Source: DATARR01 sp034666985
GTDB lineage: Bacteria > Acidobacteriota > Thermoanaerobaculia > Multivoradales > UBA5704
Assembly (NCBI GenBank): GCA_034666985.1
Contig: JAXDKS010000027.1
Span: 139,912 to 203,911 of the forward strand
DNA length: 64,000 nt
Direction of reading: 5' to 3'
Position numbers and translations under genes: made by a program. Position 1 is the first letter of the stretch. The number at the start of each line of letters is the position of its first letter. The notes beneath the pieces are model-generated. The model saw nothing but the letters and a program-made list of their open reading frames with translations, was not told the DNA's origin and ran no database searches. Shown piece by piece: positions 35,817-46,500 of the stretch.

Positions 35817-38228
35817 CTACGGTTGCTGCGGCTCTTCAGGACTCATCTCCTCGAGGAGGATCTCCAGATTGCGGCGCACATCTCGCGAATTCGGGTGGTC
35901 CGGCCCCAGGCTCGCCTCTATGATCTCCACCGCCCGTCGCATCAACGGCTCGGCTTCCGCCAATCGGTTCGTGTCTTGAAGCAACATAGCCAAGTTGTTG
36001 AGTTCTCTGGCGACGCGGGGGTGATCGCGTCCTAAGGAGGTCTCGTCGATCTTCAAGGCCCGTCGCATCAACGGTTCAGCTTCCGCCAACCGTTTCGTGG
36101 CCTTAAGCAACTGAGCCAGGTTGTTGAGGCGGATGGCGATGTTGGAGTGATCGGGTCCGAGAGAGTCCTCGTCGATCTTCAAGGCGCGTCGCATCACCAA
36201 CTCGGCTTCCGCCAACCGGTTCGTGGCCTTAAGCAACACAGCCAGATTGTTGAGGCGGATGGCGACGTTGGGGTGATCGGGTCCGAAGGCCTCCTCGCCA
36301 ATTTTCAAGGCCCGTCGCATCAAGGGCTCGGCTTCCGCCGACCGGTTCGTATCCTGAAGCAATTGAGCTAGGTTGTTGAGGCGGATGGCGGTTTCGGAGG
36401 ATTCGGGATCTACATCTTCCTCAATAGCCAGAGACCTCCGGATCAGCGGTTCGCACTCGTCATAAAGTCCCTTCTCTTTCAAATATGACTCGAGCTGATT
36501 CATCAGTCGCGACGTGGGTCTCGGGATCTCGGCCTCGTCGGCGTACCGAACCACCACGGCGGCATGAGATCTGAGCACGTTCCAGACAGGCCAGGTCCGG
36601 ACATCCCCCGGCTCGGGCGGCGAGAAGTCGTCCACCAGCTGCAGGGCCAACTCGATCCACTCCCGCCGGTGATCCTCTGGGATCTGGCTTCGGAGCACCT
36701 CTTGAACCATGCGATGGACGGTGCCCGTCTCGCCCTTCCGGACAACCATCGAGTACGCCGCCAGCTCAGTAAGCCCTTCCCGGACCGTCTGAGGGGAGCT
36801 TTCCTGCTTCGTTTCTTCCAGCAGGAGCCCGGTCGCCTCTTCGATGATGGCAGCTCCCTCCTCGAACATCTCTAAAGGAATGGGGTCCGGAGCCAGGTAG
36901 GCGGTCAGACGGAGAATGGCGGCGGCGGTGGGGTGGAGGTGGCTGAAGGTGGTCTGCCAGGTGACCGCGACCGAGGCGGGGTATCGCATGACACTCTTGT
37001 CGTAGTAGGAGAGAACTGTCGGCCGCTGGGTCTCCCAGTCCTCCAGGTAGCGCTTGAAGGAGATCTGGTGGTGGGAGATGTACGCTGCCGCCTGTTCCAA
37101 AGCGAGAGGAAGGCCATCCAGGATCTCCGCCAGATGTTTGGCCTGGTCGGGGTCTGCCGGCGAGCTTGCGCGTTCGCTGGCTGTCCGCTGCAAGAGGAAT
37201 TGGACCGCTTCCTCCTGACTGAGGGCTCCAAGCGGCTGCTTCTGAATTCCAGCCGACCACTCCCTCCTGCGGGAAGTGACGAGAACATGGCCATTGGTGA
37301 GCCGCGGAAGGAGATCTTCGACTGCGGCGGCCGCCTCCTCGGTATCCACGTTGTCCAGGATCAGCAGCCAGCGGTCGTGCTCCCGGAGCCAAGCCAGGAC
37401 GGCGGCGACCTCCTCCTCCTGCGCGCGGGATGGGGGAGGGGAGAGACCGGGGAGACCGAGGCGGGCCAGACCAGCTAGGCCAGACCGCAGCGCTTCGGGC
37501 GATTCTGCCACCACGAACAGGGCGTCGTCGTAATGGTCCCCCGAGCGCCAAGCGTACTCGACGGCCAAGCGCGTTTTGCCCATCCCGCCGAGGCCGTGGA
37601 TGGTGATTGTCGTGACGGTCGTGGGACCGTGGAGATCGGCTTCCAGGGTACGGAGCGCGTCGTCGCGGCCCTTGAAGAGGTCTCCGAGAGGGCGGAAGGG
37701 GAGGTTATGGAGCTTGGGAGCCTTGAGGGCGTGAGGTTGAGGGGCTTTCTTCTCTCGGTGTGGCTTTTTGCCTGTGATCCCCCATTCGAGGCGGCCGAGC
37801 CCTTCTTCCGTGAGGCCGTCCCGAAGGTCCACCCAGGTGAACTCTCCGAGGAAGGGGGGAAGCTCGGGGGCCTGAGGGCAACCTGGAAGCAGAACCGGGA
37901 TAACGGGCAGCTTACGCTTCACCATCTGGCTCAGACAGACCCGCATTTCGGGGATCTCCCACGGTCCGAGCCCATCCTTGCCCACCAGGACGGCGGAGGA
38001 GAGGACGGTGGCGAGGATCTCCTCAAGAGCCTCCTGCCAAGGGCGGCCTGGGACGAGCTCCCATTCGTCCAGCCAGACGTTGAGGCCCCGGTCCTGCAGC
38101 GCCTCCCCAATCTGGCGGGCAGCCGGCTTGTCCTTGCTGTTGTGGCTGAGGAAGACGTCGAAGGTATCGGGCAGGGGAGCGCCTCCTGGTTCGGGTAAGT
38201 CTCTCCACTGTATCAAGAGCTGTGGCAC
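35817..38228 (-). CDS. TIR-NB-ARC-TPR protein (STAND/NLR-like, probable defence)
   Basis: 803 residues. TIR domain 22-150 (FDVFLSHNSKDK, LNVWLDEWEL, LVGKDGLGPWEIPE with candidate catalytic Glu at 91 or 94). NB-ARC ATPase 180-480 with P-loop HGLGGMGKTR (211-220), Walker B WLLILDNVD (287-295), ILDGLPLALEQAA (GLPL). The C-terminus has at least four 42-residue TPR units (RLNNLAQLLKATNRLAEAEP pattern, each ending GPDHPN), also repeated at DNA level every 126 bp. By analogy with bacterial TIR-NLR proteins it may sense a phage or stress signal and hydrolyse NAD; this is inferred. Start GTG 38228 has no clear ribosome site and lies 26 bases from a palindromic element. Confidence 0.88.
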   Translation of the reverse strand: MPQLLIQWRDLPEPGGAPLPDTFDVFLSHNSKDKPAARQIGEALQDRGLNVWLDEWELVPGRPWQEALEEILATVLSSAVLVGKDGLGPWEIPEMRVCLSQMVKRKLPVIPVLLPGCPQAPELPPFLGEFTWVDLRDGLTEEGLGRLEWGITGKKPHREKKAPQPHALKAPKLHNLPFRPLGDLFKGRDDALRTLEADLHGPTTVTTITIHGLGGMGKTRLAVEYAWRSGDHYDDALFVVAESPEALRSGLAGLARLGLPGLSPPPSRAQEEEVAAVLAWLREHDRWLLILDNVDTEEAAAAVEDLLPRLTNGHVLVTSRRREWSAGIQKQPLGALSQEEAVQFLLQRTASERASSPADPDQAKHLAEILDGLPLALEQAAAYISHHQISFKRYLEDWETQRPTVLSYYDKSVMRYPASVAVTWQTTFSHLHPTAAAILRLTAYLAPDPIPLEMFEEGAAIIEEATGLLLEETKQESSPQTVREGLTELAAYSMVVRKGETGTVHRMVQEVLRSQIPEDHRREWIELALQLVDDFSPPEPGDVRTWPVWNVLRSHAAVVVRYADEAEIPRPTSRLMNQLESYLKEKGLYDECEPLIRRSLAIEEDVDPESSETAIRLNNLAQLLQDTNRSAEAEPLMRRALKIGEEAFGPDHPNVAIRLNNLAVLLKATNRLAEAELVMRRALKIDEDSLGPDHSNIAIRLNNLAQLLKATKRLAEAEPLMRRALKIDETSLGRDHPRVARELNNLAMLLQDTNRLAEAEPLMRRAVEIIEASLGPDHPNSRDVRRNLEILLEEMSPEEPQQP

Positions 38229-38253
38229 CGAGACGCAGGTCCAGGCGTCGAAG

Positions 38254-38447
38254 CCGCGAGCCCGTAGGGCGGCAGACTGCTAGCCCAGGGCCGTGAGCCC
38301 TGGGTCGCCAGCAACCAACGAATTCATTGACGCCCTGCCAAGGGCGCCAGAATGTCACCCTTGGCAGGGTTCAAGAGAGCGTGGGTTGGGCATCGTTCCC
38401 AGGGCTCACGCCGTGGGCTAGAAGTCTGCCGCCCTACGGGCTCGCGG
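38254..38447. repeat. Nested palindromic element, about 190 bp
   Basis: Outer arms of about 50 bases (38254-38304 and 38398-38447) are near-perfect inverted repeats starting CCGCGAGCCCGTAGGGCGGC. Inside is a second perfect 12-bp inverted repeat, CCCTGCCAAGGG (38333-38344) and CCCTTGGCAGGG (38358-38369). No coding. It looks like a MITE or transposase-mobilised palindromic unit. The right arm supplies the TAG stop and last residues of the DUF2891 gene. Confidence 0.85.
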
Positions 38448-39579
38448 TGGAGGACTCTTGAGGCTTGGCCGCTTCGACGACCTGGCCCAGCCCCCGCCCC
38501 GTCACCAGATACGTGGCGAAGCTCCCCAGCCAGTGCCCGCCCTCGTAGTGCTTGCCGGTCACGGCATCCAATCCGCTTTCGCGGTGGGCGTTGGCGGCGG
38601 TGCGCAGCCAGGGGACTCGCGGGTCGGTCGCGGGGAGGCCGGCGGCGATTCCTTCCATCATCCAGGCTCGGGAGAGATTGAGGCCGTCGAGGTGGACGAG
38701 CTTGCCGTCGGTGCGGTCGGTGGCCACGGCGGGGACGATCCATTCCGCTCCTCCGATCTGGGGGAGGAAGGTGGAGAGCCAGATGGCGAAGTGCTCGGGG
38801 GGCAGGAGACGGCGCATCAGGTCGGCTTCCGCGAGGCAGGGGGAGAGGAAGTCCTCGCCGGAGGGCTCGTAGGTGAGGGGGCAGGCCATGTCCTTCAGAT
38901 ACAGCTCCTGGGCCCGCCTCTCGAAGAGGGTCGTGGCGGCGGTGTCCCCGGCGCCATGGGCCCAGTCGATCATCAGGCCGAGGGCGAAGGCCGTCTGGTT
39001 GTGCTCGCCGGTGCGGATGGGATTGGAGAGCTTGGGCAGCCAGGTGCTGAGCCGGCCCACGGCCGCCTTCACCAGCGGCTGGAGCGTCTCGGACCAGCGT
39101 CGGGCCTGCGGTGTGTTCCATTCCTTGAGCTCCGCCGCGAGTTGGAGCAGCCAGGCGAAACCGTAGGGACGCTCGAAGGAGGCCCGTCCCTCACCTTCCA
39201 GGTAGCGCACCTCGGCGGCGACGTGGGCCGGCGTCAGGCTCTGGTCGAGGGCCGCGCGGGCCTTGGCGGCGAAGGGCTCGCCGGGGAAGCGGCGGGCCAG
39301 GCGCGCCAGCAGCCAGTGGCCGTGCACGGCCGAGTGCCAGTCGTAGCAGCCGTAGAAGGCCGGCGTGAGCTCGCGCGGCGGCTTGACGTCGCCATCGCCG
39401 TTGAGGACGTGGGCGATCTTGTTCGGATACTCCTTGTGGACGCAGGCCAGGGCCAACTCGGCGAAGCGCGCGGCGGTGGCGGCGTCGAGTTCCGGCGGCT
39501 TGCGCGGCGCAGGAGCGGCCGGGGCCGGGATGGACAGGGCCAGGAGGACGGCGAGGGAGAGGAGGGTGCGGAGGATCAT
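38434..39579 (-). CDS. DUF2891-family secreted protein
   Basis: 381 residues with a signal peptide (MILRTLLSLAVLLALSIPAPAAPAP). Mature part is alpha-toroid-like: FAELALACVHKEYPNKIAHV, GCYDWHSAVHGHWLLARLAR, SNPIRTGEHNQTAFALGLM and HYEGGHWLGSFATYLVTGRG are the conserved DUF2891 blocks. Function unknown; the WHS..GHW and EHNQTAF residues suggest a carbohydrate-active or metal site (inference). The ATG at 39579 is preferred over 39597. The stop codon and the last residues (TASP) come from the palindromic element. Confidence 0.85.
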   Translation of the reverse strand: MILRTLLSLAVLLALSIPAPAAPAPRKPPELDAATAARFAELALACVHKEYPNKIAHVLNGDGDVKPPRELTPAFYGCYDWHSAVHGHWLLARLARRFPGEPFAAKARAALDQSLTPAHVAAEVRYLEGEGRASFERPYGFAWLLQLAAELKEWNTPQARRWSETLQPLVKAAVGRLSTWLPKLSNPIRTGEHNQTAFALGLMIDWAHGAGDTAATTLFERRAQELYLKDMACPLTYEPSGEDFLSPCLAEADLMRRLLPPEHFAIWLSTFLPQIGGAEWIVPAVATDRTDGKLVHLDGLNLSRAWMMEGIAAGLPATDPRVPWLRTAANAHRESGLDAVTGKHYEGGHWLGSFATYLVTGRGLGQVVEAAKPQESSTASP

Positions 39580-39643
39580 GGGTGCGGATCGTAGCATCCG
39601 CCGTCGGCGCTCGGCGCGTGAGGTTTCCAGCTACAATCCAGCC

Positions 39644-40297
39644 GTGGACGGGGGCACCACGCAGTACTCGTTGCGGGAAGAGATCGCCCACAGCGCGACT
39701 CATGGCCTGGGGATCGTGCTCAGCGTCGTCGGGTTGGTGGCTCTGCTGGCGACGGCGCAGCGGTCTGGAGACGTCCGGCACATCGTGGCCTCCGTCGTCT
39801 ACGGCTTCACCCTCATCCTGCTGTACCTCGCCTCGACGCTCTACCACAGCATTCCGCACCCCCGGGCCAAGGGGATCCTGAAGGTGATCGACCACTCGGC
39901 GATCTACCTGCTGATCGCCGGCACCTACACGCCCTTCACCCTCATCAGTCTGCGCGGCAGCCTGGGCTGGACGCTGTTCGCTCTGGTGTGGGGCATGGCC
40001 CTCCTCGGTATCACGCTCAAGGTCGCCGCCATCGGCCGCTTCCGCTGGCTGTCGCTCGTCCTCTATCTGGGGATGGGCTGGCTGGCGCTGGTGGCGCTCC
40101 GGCCGCTGGCCGATGCGGTGTCGCCGGCCGGCGTGCGGCTGCTGTTCCTGGGCGGGATGGCCTACACGCTGGGCGTGCTCTTCTACACGTGGCGCCGGCT
40201 GCCGTACCACCATGCGGTGTGGCATCTGTTCGTGCTCGCGGGGAGCGCGCTGCATTTCTTCGCGGTGCTGCTGTACGTGCTGCCGCCGAAGGGTTGA
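39644..40297 (+). CDS. Hemolysin III / TrhA-family membrane protein
   Basis: 217 residues with seven hydrophobic segments. EEIAHSATHGLGIVLSVVGL, ASTLYHSIPH, KVIDHSAIYLLIAGTYTPF and HAVWHLFVLAGSALHFFAVL are the signature of the HlyIII/PAQR superfamily, with the conserved Ser-His-Asp-His zinc-site residues. The start is GTG at 39644. True haemolysis is doubtful; members affect membrane energetics. It is divergent from DUF2891. Confidence 0.9.
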   Translation: MDGGTTQYSLREEIAHSATHGLGIVLSVVGLVALLATAQRSGDVRHIVASVVYGFTLILLYLASTLYHSIPHPRAKGILKVIDHSAIYLLIAGTYTPFTLISLRGSLGWTLFALVWGMALLGITLKVAAIGRFRWLSLVLYLGMGWLALVALRPLADAVSPAGVRLLFLGGMAYTLGVLFYTWRRLPYHHAVWHLFVLAGSALHFFAVLLYVLPPKG

Positions 40298-40382
40298 GCC
40301 CCCACCCAAGACCCCCGGCCCTCTTCTCCCGACCCCTCCCAACCCCCCTCACCGGGAGAAGAGGGAGAAAAGCAAGATCCCC

Positions 40383-40435
40383 GTAGGGTGCGCTGTGCGC
40401 ACAAGATCGGTGAAGGTGCGCACAGCGCACCCTAC
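40383..40435. repeat. Palindromic repeat, family B (copy 2)
   Basis: GTAGGGTGCGCTGTGCGCAC (40383-40402) and its exact reverse complement (40416-40435) around a 13-base loop. Same as 33501-33553. It lies in the 300-base gene-free gap 40298-40599, whose other content is low-complexity C/G-rich sequence and one terminator. Confidence 0.85.
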
Positions 40436-40546
40436 AAGCTCCACCCTTTCAGCAGAGCACCCCACTACCGGGGAGGGGGATGGGGTGGTCGGGAGAGGGG
40501 CAGGTGAGGGCGGGCGGGGGAGCGAGCGCGGACCCCAGAAAAGCAG

Positions 40547-40572
40547 AAAGGGCGCAGCTTGCTGCGCCCTTT
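40547..40572 (-). terminator. Probable terminator of the DUF11-repeat gene
   Basis: AAAGGGCGCAG, loop CTTG, CTGCGCCCTTT: a perfect 11-bp stem 28 bases after the minus-strand stop at 40600, followed on that strand by CTGCTTTTCTG. Confidence 0.7.
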
Positions 40573-40599
40573 CATGGAGCTTCAGGAGTGAGGTGCCGT

Positions 40600-43500
40600 C
40601 TAGATCTGCTGCCTCCGTTTCATCAGCAGGAGGGCCAGACCGGCCAGGATCACCGCCAGCAACAGGAGCCCGACGGACGAGAGGGTCGGGATCGCGGGCA
40701 CCGCCGGCGCTCCTCCCACCACGAAGGTCGTGGGATTCCCGCCGCCGGCCGCGGCCGGATCGTCGGTCTGCGCCGTCGCCTCGTTGGTGCCGTTGCCGTC
40801 GCCGTCGAAGGCGATCGTGCCCTGGTTCGAGATCGTCGTGCCAGCCGCGGCGGGCAGGATGGTGGCGGTGATGGTGATCGTCACTGTTCCGCCGGCCGTG
40901 ATGCCGCCGTTCCAGGTGACGGTGTTGGTCCCCACGTTCGCGACGGCAGCGCCGCTCGTGGCCGTGGCCGAGACCAGGGCCAGCGTGGAGGGCAGGATGT
41001 CCGTGAGCTCGTTGCCCGGATTGTCGGCCTGCGCTCCCGTGCCGCTGTTCGTCAGAACGATGGTGTAGGTGATGGTGCTACCCACGGTGAAGCTGCCGCT
41101 CACCGTCTTGGTTCCGGAGACCGAGGCGCCCGAAGCTGCCGGGATCGTGTCGGTATCCGTCGCGCTGTTGTTGCCGGGCGTCGGATCGGTAACGCCCGCG
41201 GGAGCCGTCACCGTCGCGGTGTTGGTCAGGGTGCCGGTGGCCGCGGCCGAGAGGGTGCAGCTCGCGGTGTAGGTGACACTGCCGCCCGAGGGCAGGTTGA
41301 CGGTGTCGTTGACGTTGCCGGAGCCGGCCGCCGTGCAGGTGCCGCTGCCGGCTCCCACGCACGCCCAGGTGCAGGTGAGCGATGCCGGGAAGGTGTCCGC
41401 CACCGTCGCACCCGTCGCAGTGCTCGGACCGGAGTTGGATGCCACGATGGTGTAGGTCACCGAGCCGCCGGCGGTCGCCGTCGTCACTCCGTCCGTCTTG
41501 GTGATGGCGAGGTCCGCCTGCGCTCCCAGCGTGTCGCTGTCGGTCGCCGAGTTGTTGCCGGGGGTCGGATCGGTGACTCCGGCCGGTGCCGTGATGGTCG
41601 CGGTATTGCTGAGCGTGCCGGTGGCCGCACCCAAGATCGTGCAACTCGCCGTGTAAGTCGCGCTGGCGCCGTTCGGCAGGTTGGCGGTGTCGTTGATGTT
41701 GCCGGAGCCTGCCGCCGTGCAGGTGCCGCCGCCGGCGCCCGCGCAGGTCCAGGTGCAGGTGAGCGATGCCGGGAAGGTGTCCGCCACCGTTGCACCGGTC
41801 GCGTTGCTCGGTCCGGCATTGGAGGCCGTGATGGTGTAGGTCACCGAGCCGCCGGCGGTGGCCGTCGTCACGCCGTCCGTCTTGGTGATGGCGAGGTCGG
41901 CGCTCGCCGCCAGGGTGTCGGAGTCGGTCGCGGAGTTGTTGCCGGGGGTCGGGTCGGTGACTCCGGCCGGTGCCGTGATGGTCGCGGTATTGCTGAGCGT
42001 GCCGGTGGCCGCACCCGAGACCGTGCAACTCGCCGTGTAAGTCGCGCTGGCGCCGTTCGGCAGGTTGGCGGTGTCGTTGATATTGCCCGAGCCCGAGGCG
42101 GTGCAGGTGCCGCCACCGGCGCCCACACAGGTCCAGGTGCAGGTCAGCGATGCCGGGAAGGTGTCGGCCACCGTGGCGCCCGTCGCGGTGCTGGGACCCG
42201 CGTTGCTCGCCACGATCGTATAGGTCACCGAGCCGCCAGCGGTCGCCGTGGTGACGCCATCGGTCTTAGTGATCGACAGGTCGGCGCTCGCCGCCAGGGT
42301 GTCGGAGTCGGTCGCCGAGTTGTTGCCGGGCGTTGGATCGGTGACTCCGCCCGGCGCCGTCACGGTCGCCGTATTGCTGAGCGTGCCGGTGGCCGCGCCC
42401 GAGATCGTGCAGCTCGCGGTGTAGGTGACGCTGCCGCCCGAGGGCAGGTTGACGGTGTCGTTGATGTTGCCGGAGCCTGCCGCCGTGCAGGTGCCGCTAC
42501 CGGCGCCCACGCACGTCCAGGTGCAGGTGAGGGAGGCGGGGAAGGTGTCGGCCACCGTGGCGCCCGTTGCGGTGCTGGGACCCGCGTTGCTGGCCGTGAT
42601 GGTGTAGGTCACCGAGCCGCCGGCGGTCGCCGTCGTCACTCCGTCGGTCTTGGTGATGGAGAGGTCCGCGCTCGCTGCGATCGTGTCGGAGTCCGTCGCC
42701 GAGTTGTTGCCGGGGGTCGGATCGGTGACTCCGGCGGGAGCCGTCACCGTCGTGGTGTTGGTCAGCGTGCCGGTGGCCGCTGCCGAGAGGGTGCAGCTCG
42801 CGGTGTAGGTGACGCTGCCGCCCGAGGGCAGGTTGACGGTGTCGTTGATGTTGCCGGAGCCTGCCGCCGTGCAGGTGCCGCCGCCGGCGCCGGTGCAGGT
42901 CCAGGTGCAGGTGAGGGAGGCCGGGAAGGTGTCCGCCACCGTCGAGCCCGTTGCATTGCTCGGGCCCGCGTTAGAGGCCACGATGGTGTAGGTGACCGAG
43001 CCTCCGGCTGTGGCCGTCGTCACGCCGTCCGTCTTGGTGACGCTCAAGTCGGCGCTCGCTGCGATCGTGTCGGAGTCGGTCGCCGAGTTGTTGCCGGGCG
43101 TTGGATCGGTGACTCCGCCCGGCGCCGTCACGGTCGCGGTGTTGCTCAGCGTGCCGGTGGCCGCTGCCGAGAGGGTGCAACTCGCCGTGTAGGTGACGCT
43201 GCCGCCCGAGGGCAGGTTCACGGTGTCGCCGATGTTGCCGGAGCCTGCCGCCGTGCAGGTGCCGCCGCCGGCGCCGGCGCACGTCCAGGTGCAGGTGAGG
43301 GAGGCGGGGAAGGTGTCCGCCACCGTGGCGCCCGGCGCGTTGCTCGGGCCAGAGTTGGAGGCCGTGATGGTGTAAGTCACCGAGCCTCCGGCGGTGGCCG
43401 TCGTCACGCCGTCCGTCTTGGTGATGCCCAAGTCCGCGCTGGCCCCCAGCACGTCGGTGTCGGTCGCCGAGTTGTTGCCGGGCGTTGGATCGGTGGCTCC

Positions 43501-46500
43501 GCCCGGCGCTGTGATCGTCGCCGTATTGCTCAGCGATCCAGTCGCCGCTCCGGAAATCGTGCAGCTCGCCGTATAGGTGACGCTGGCGCCCGAGGGCAGG
43601 TTGACGGTGTCGTTGACGTTGCCGGAGCCTGCCGCCGTGCAGGTGCCGCCGCCGGCGCCCGCGCAGGTCCAGGTGCAGGTGAGCGAGGCCGGGAAGGTGT
43701 CCGCCACCGTGGCGCCCGTCGCATTGCTGGGACCCGCGTTGCTCGCCACGATGGTGTAGGTCACCGAGCCGCCGGCCGTCGCCGCCGTCACGCCGTCCGT
43801 CTTGGTGATGGCCAGGTCGGCGCTCGCTGCGAGCGCGTCGGTGTCGGTCGCCGAGTTGTTCGCCGCGCTGAAGTCGGTGAGGGCGCCGCCGGAGATCGTC
43901 GCCGTGTTGCTGATCGAGCCCGTCGCGCTGGGGCTGATCGAGCAGACCGCGGTGTACGTCACCGAGCCGCCGGAAGGAATGTTGGCGGAGTCATTGATAT
44001 TGCCGGCCGTGGGGCCGGCGGTGCAGGTGCCGCCCAGCGCTCCGGCGCAGGTCGTCGAGCAGGTGAGCCCGGCCGGGAAGGTATCCGCGACGATGGCCGC
44101 GGGGTTGCCCACCGTGCCGCCGTTCGTGGCGGTGATGGTGTAGGTCACCGAGCCGCCCGCCGTCGCCGTGGTGACTCCATCGGTCTTGGTGATCGCCAGA
44201 TCGGCCCCGGCCTCGCCCAGCGTCCAGTCGGAGAAGGACGTGATCCCCGTCAAGGTAGCCGTGTTGGCCGCCGCGTTGACCGTGCCGCCCTGATCGCTGT
44301 AGTCGGCGGGATTTCCCGCCTCGTGCCGCAGGAATCGGAGGTTGGCCTCGGTCACCGTCCCCGGGATGTCCGCCGGATCGAGATAGTTGAAGGTGACGTC
44401 GGCCGTGACGCCCGTCGCCGTCAGCCGCCAATAGCGGGTGATCACCTTGCTCAACGGCTGGATGCCGGGAGCCGGCGTCTGGACCGCGGCCACCGTCACG
44501 TCGGCTGGGAACGTCCCCGCCGTGGCGTTGAAGACGACCGGCGTGAAACCGTTGGCCGTGCCCACCTCGAACGTCTTGCTGGCGGCTGCCGTGAAGGTCT
44601 TCCTGAAATTGCCGTCGACATAGCCGTTGGTCCGCGTCACGGTGCCGGCGCTGCCCACGATCAACGTGTTGGCGCCGGTGATGACGCGTCCGTTGGTCAG
44701 CGTCGTCGTGCCGGTCACGGTGAGATCGCCGCCGCCGATCGTCAGGGTGTGCGCGGGATCGTTGTCGTCGTAGGTGAAGCTGGTAAGGGTGCGCGTGGGG
44801 TTGACCTCGGGCCCGGTGGTCCGTGAAGCGGTGGTGCGCAGGTAGGAGATGATCTGGCCGCCCGTGCCCAGGTTGAAGACCGGCGCCGCATCGAAGGTCC
44901 CGGCCGCCGTGGGTGTGGTGGTGTTGCCGATCTGGACGACGCCGGTCGTCGCGCCGCCGTTGCCCAGGGTGATCTTGTTGGCGTTGATGATATTGCCGGT
45001 GAAGAGGTTGACCCGATTGGTGATCCACGGGTTCGTGGAGGTGAAGGTGAGGCTTGCGCCAGTTTGGATACTCGTATTGGTGATCGGCGCCGTGGTGACG
45101 CCGCTGCCGGTGTAGGTCTGCAATCCCAACCCAATGTCGAACCAGATGAAGTTGCTGCTGGCGCCATTGGCGGTGAACGTGCCGTTGTTGGTCAGCGTCG
45201 TACCGCCCATGAGGAAGAGCACGTTGCCCGTGTTGAAGGTGTTCCCGGTGTTGATGGTGATGTTGAGCGAGATGTTGTTGTAGTTGACGAGAGTGGTGGA
45301 CATCGTCGCGGTATGATTGCCCGAGGTGTTGGTGATCACCAGGTTGGGCAGCACGCCGCGCAGGTTGAAGGCCTTCGCCGCGCCGGAGGCGGCGTTGCCG
45401 AGCTGCAAGGTGCCGCCGGTCACCCCGGCGATCCCTGCCCCGGCCTGGTTCCGGTAGTCGATCGCGGTCGCGTTGATCTGGGTGATGACCGTGCCGCCGC
45501 TCATCGTGATGTTCGAGCCCACCGAGGTCCCGAGGTCGAAGCTGCCGAGCGTCGCCGAAGCGTTGCCGATCGTGCAGACCGTGATGGTGCCGCCGGTCTG
45601 CGTGTAGGTGATGGTGTTGCCGGCCGCGGCGACGCCGAAACGGCCGGTGGCATTTACCGCCCCTCCCTCGACGATGGCCGTGCTGCCCGTGCTGAAGCCC
45701 ATCGAGTTGCCGGTGGCCGTGCCGATGTTGAAGGTGCCCTGCGAGATCCGCAGCAGGCCATTGTTGGTCGGCGAGCCGGCCTGGCCCGCGACCGTGTAGT
45801 TGGGATTGTTGAGCCAGAACCCGAAGCTCACAGGGATCGTGTAGGCCGCCGCGGCGAAGACCCGGCTGGTGCCGGTGAACGTCCCCGAGATCTTGATCGT
45901 GCCGTTCGCCATCACCAGCCAGCCGCCGACGACCGTGTCCGTCGTCACGCCGCGGACGGTGAAGTTGGAGGTCGTGATCTCGACGATCGCCGCCGGTGTG
46001 ATCCCCTTGCTGACCGTGATCTGGCGGATGTCGTTCGTGGCGCCCGTGCCAGAGTAGGTGGTGTTCGCCGCGCCGGTGAAGGTGATGATGGCGCCTGCCG
46101 TATCCGCGTTGGTCGAGAAGTCGAGCGTGCCGTTGTTGGTCAGGTTTCCCGGGATGCTGAGGTTGTGGCCGGTCTGGGTGCCCGCGGGGTTGGATTGGAA
46201 CGTGCCGCCGCCCTGGATGGTGACGTCGGTCCCCACCGTCAGCGTCCGCGCCGTGGTCTGCTCGAACTGGAGAGTGCCCGCGACCGAGACCGAGTAGGCG
46301 ACCGCGGCCGTATCGATCGTCACCGTCGTCCCGCCGGCGATGGTCACGGCGTCATTGGCGGTGGGGACAGACCCGGTCGACCAGGTCGCCGGGCTGCTCC
46401 ACAATCCCGAGCCGAGCGAGTTGTTCGGCGTCGGCGTGGCGGTCGCCTGGCTGCCGGCGAGGAGCGCCGAGTTGCCTTCGTTCACCGCGTAGACCCGCCA

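Noticed and set aside
40480..44826. A 1448-codon open frame on the plus strand, and a second one at 45064-47571
   Set aside because: Both are antisense to the DUF11-repeat gene; their Arg/Gly/Ala-rich sequence only mirrors the repeats and has no ribosome site or signal.
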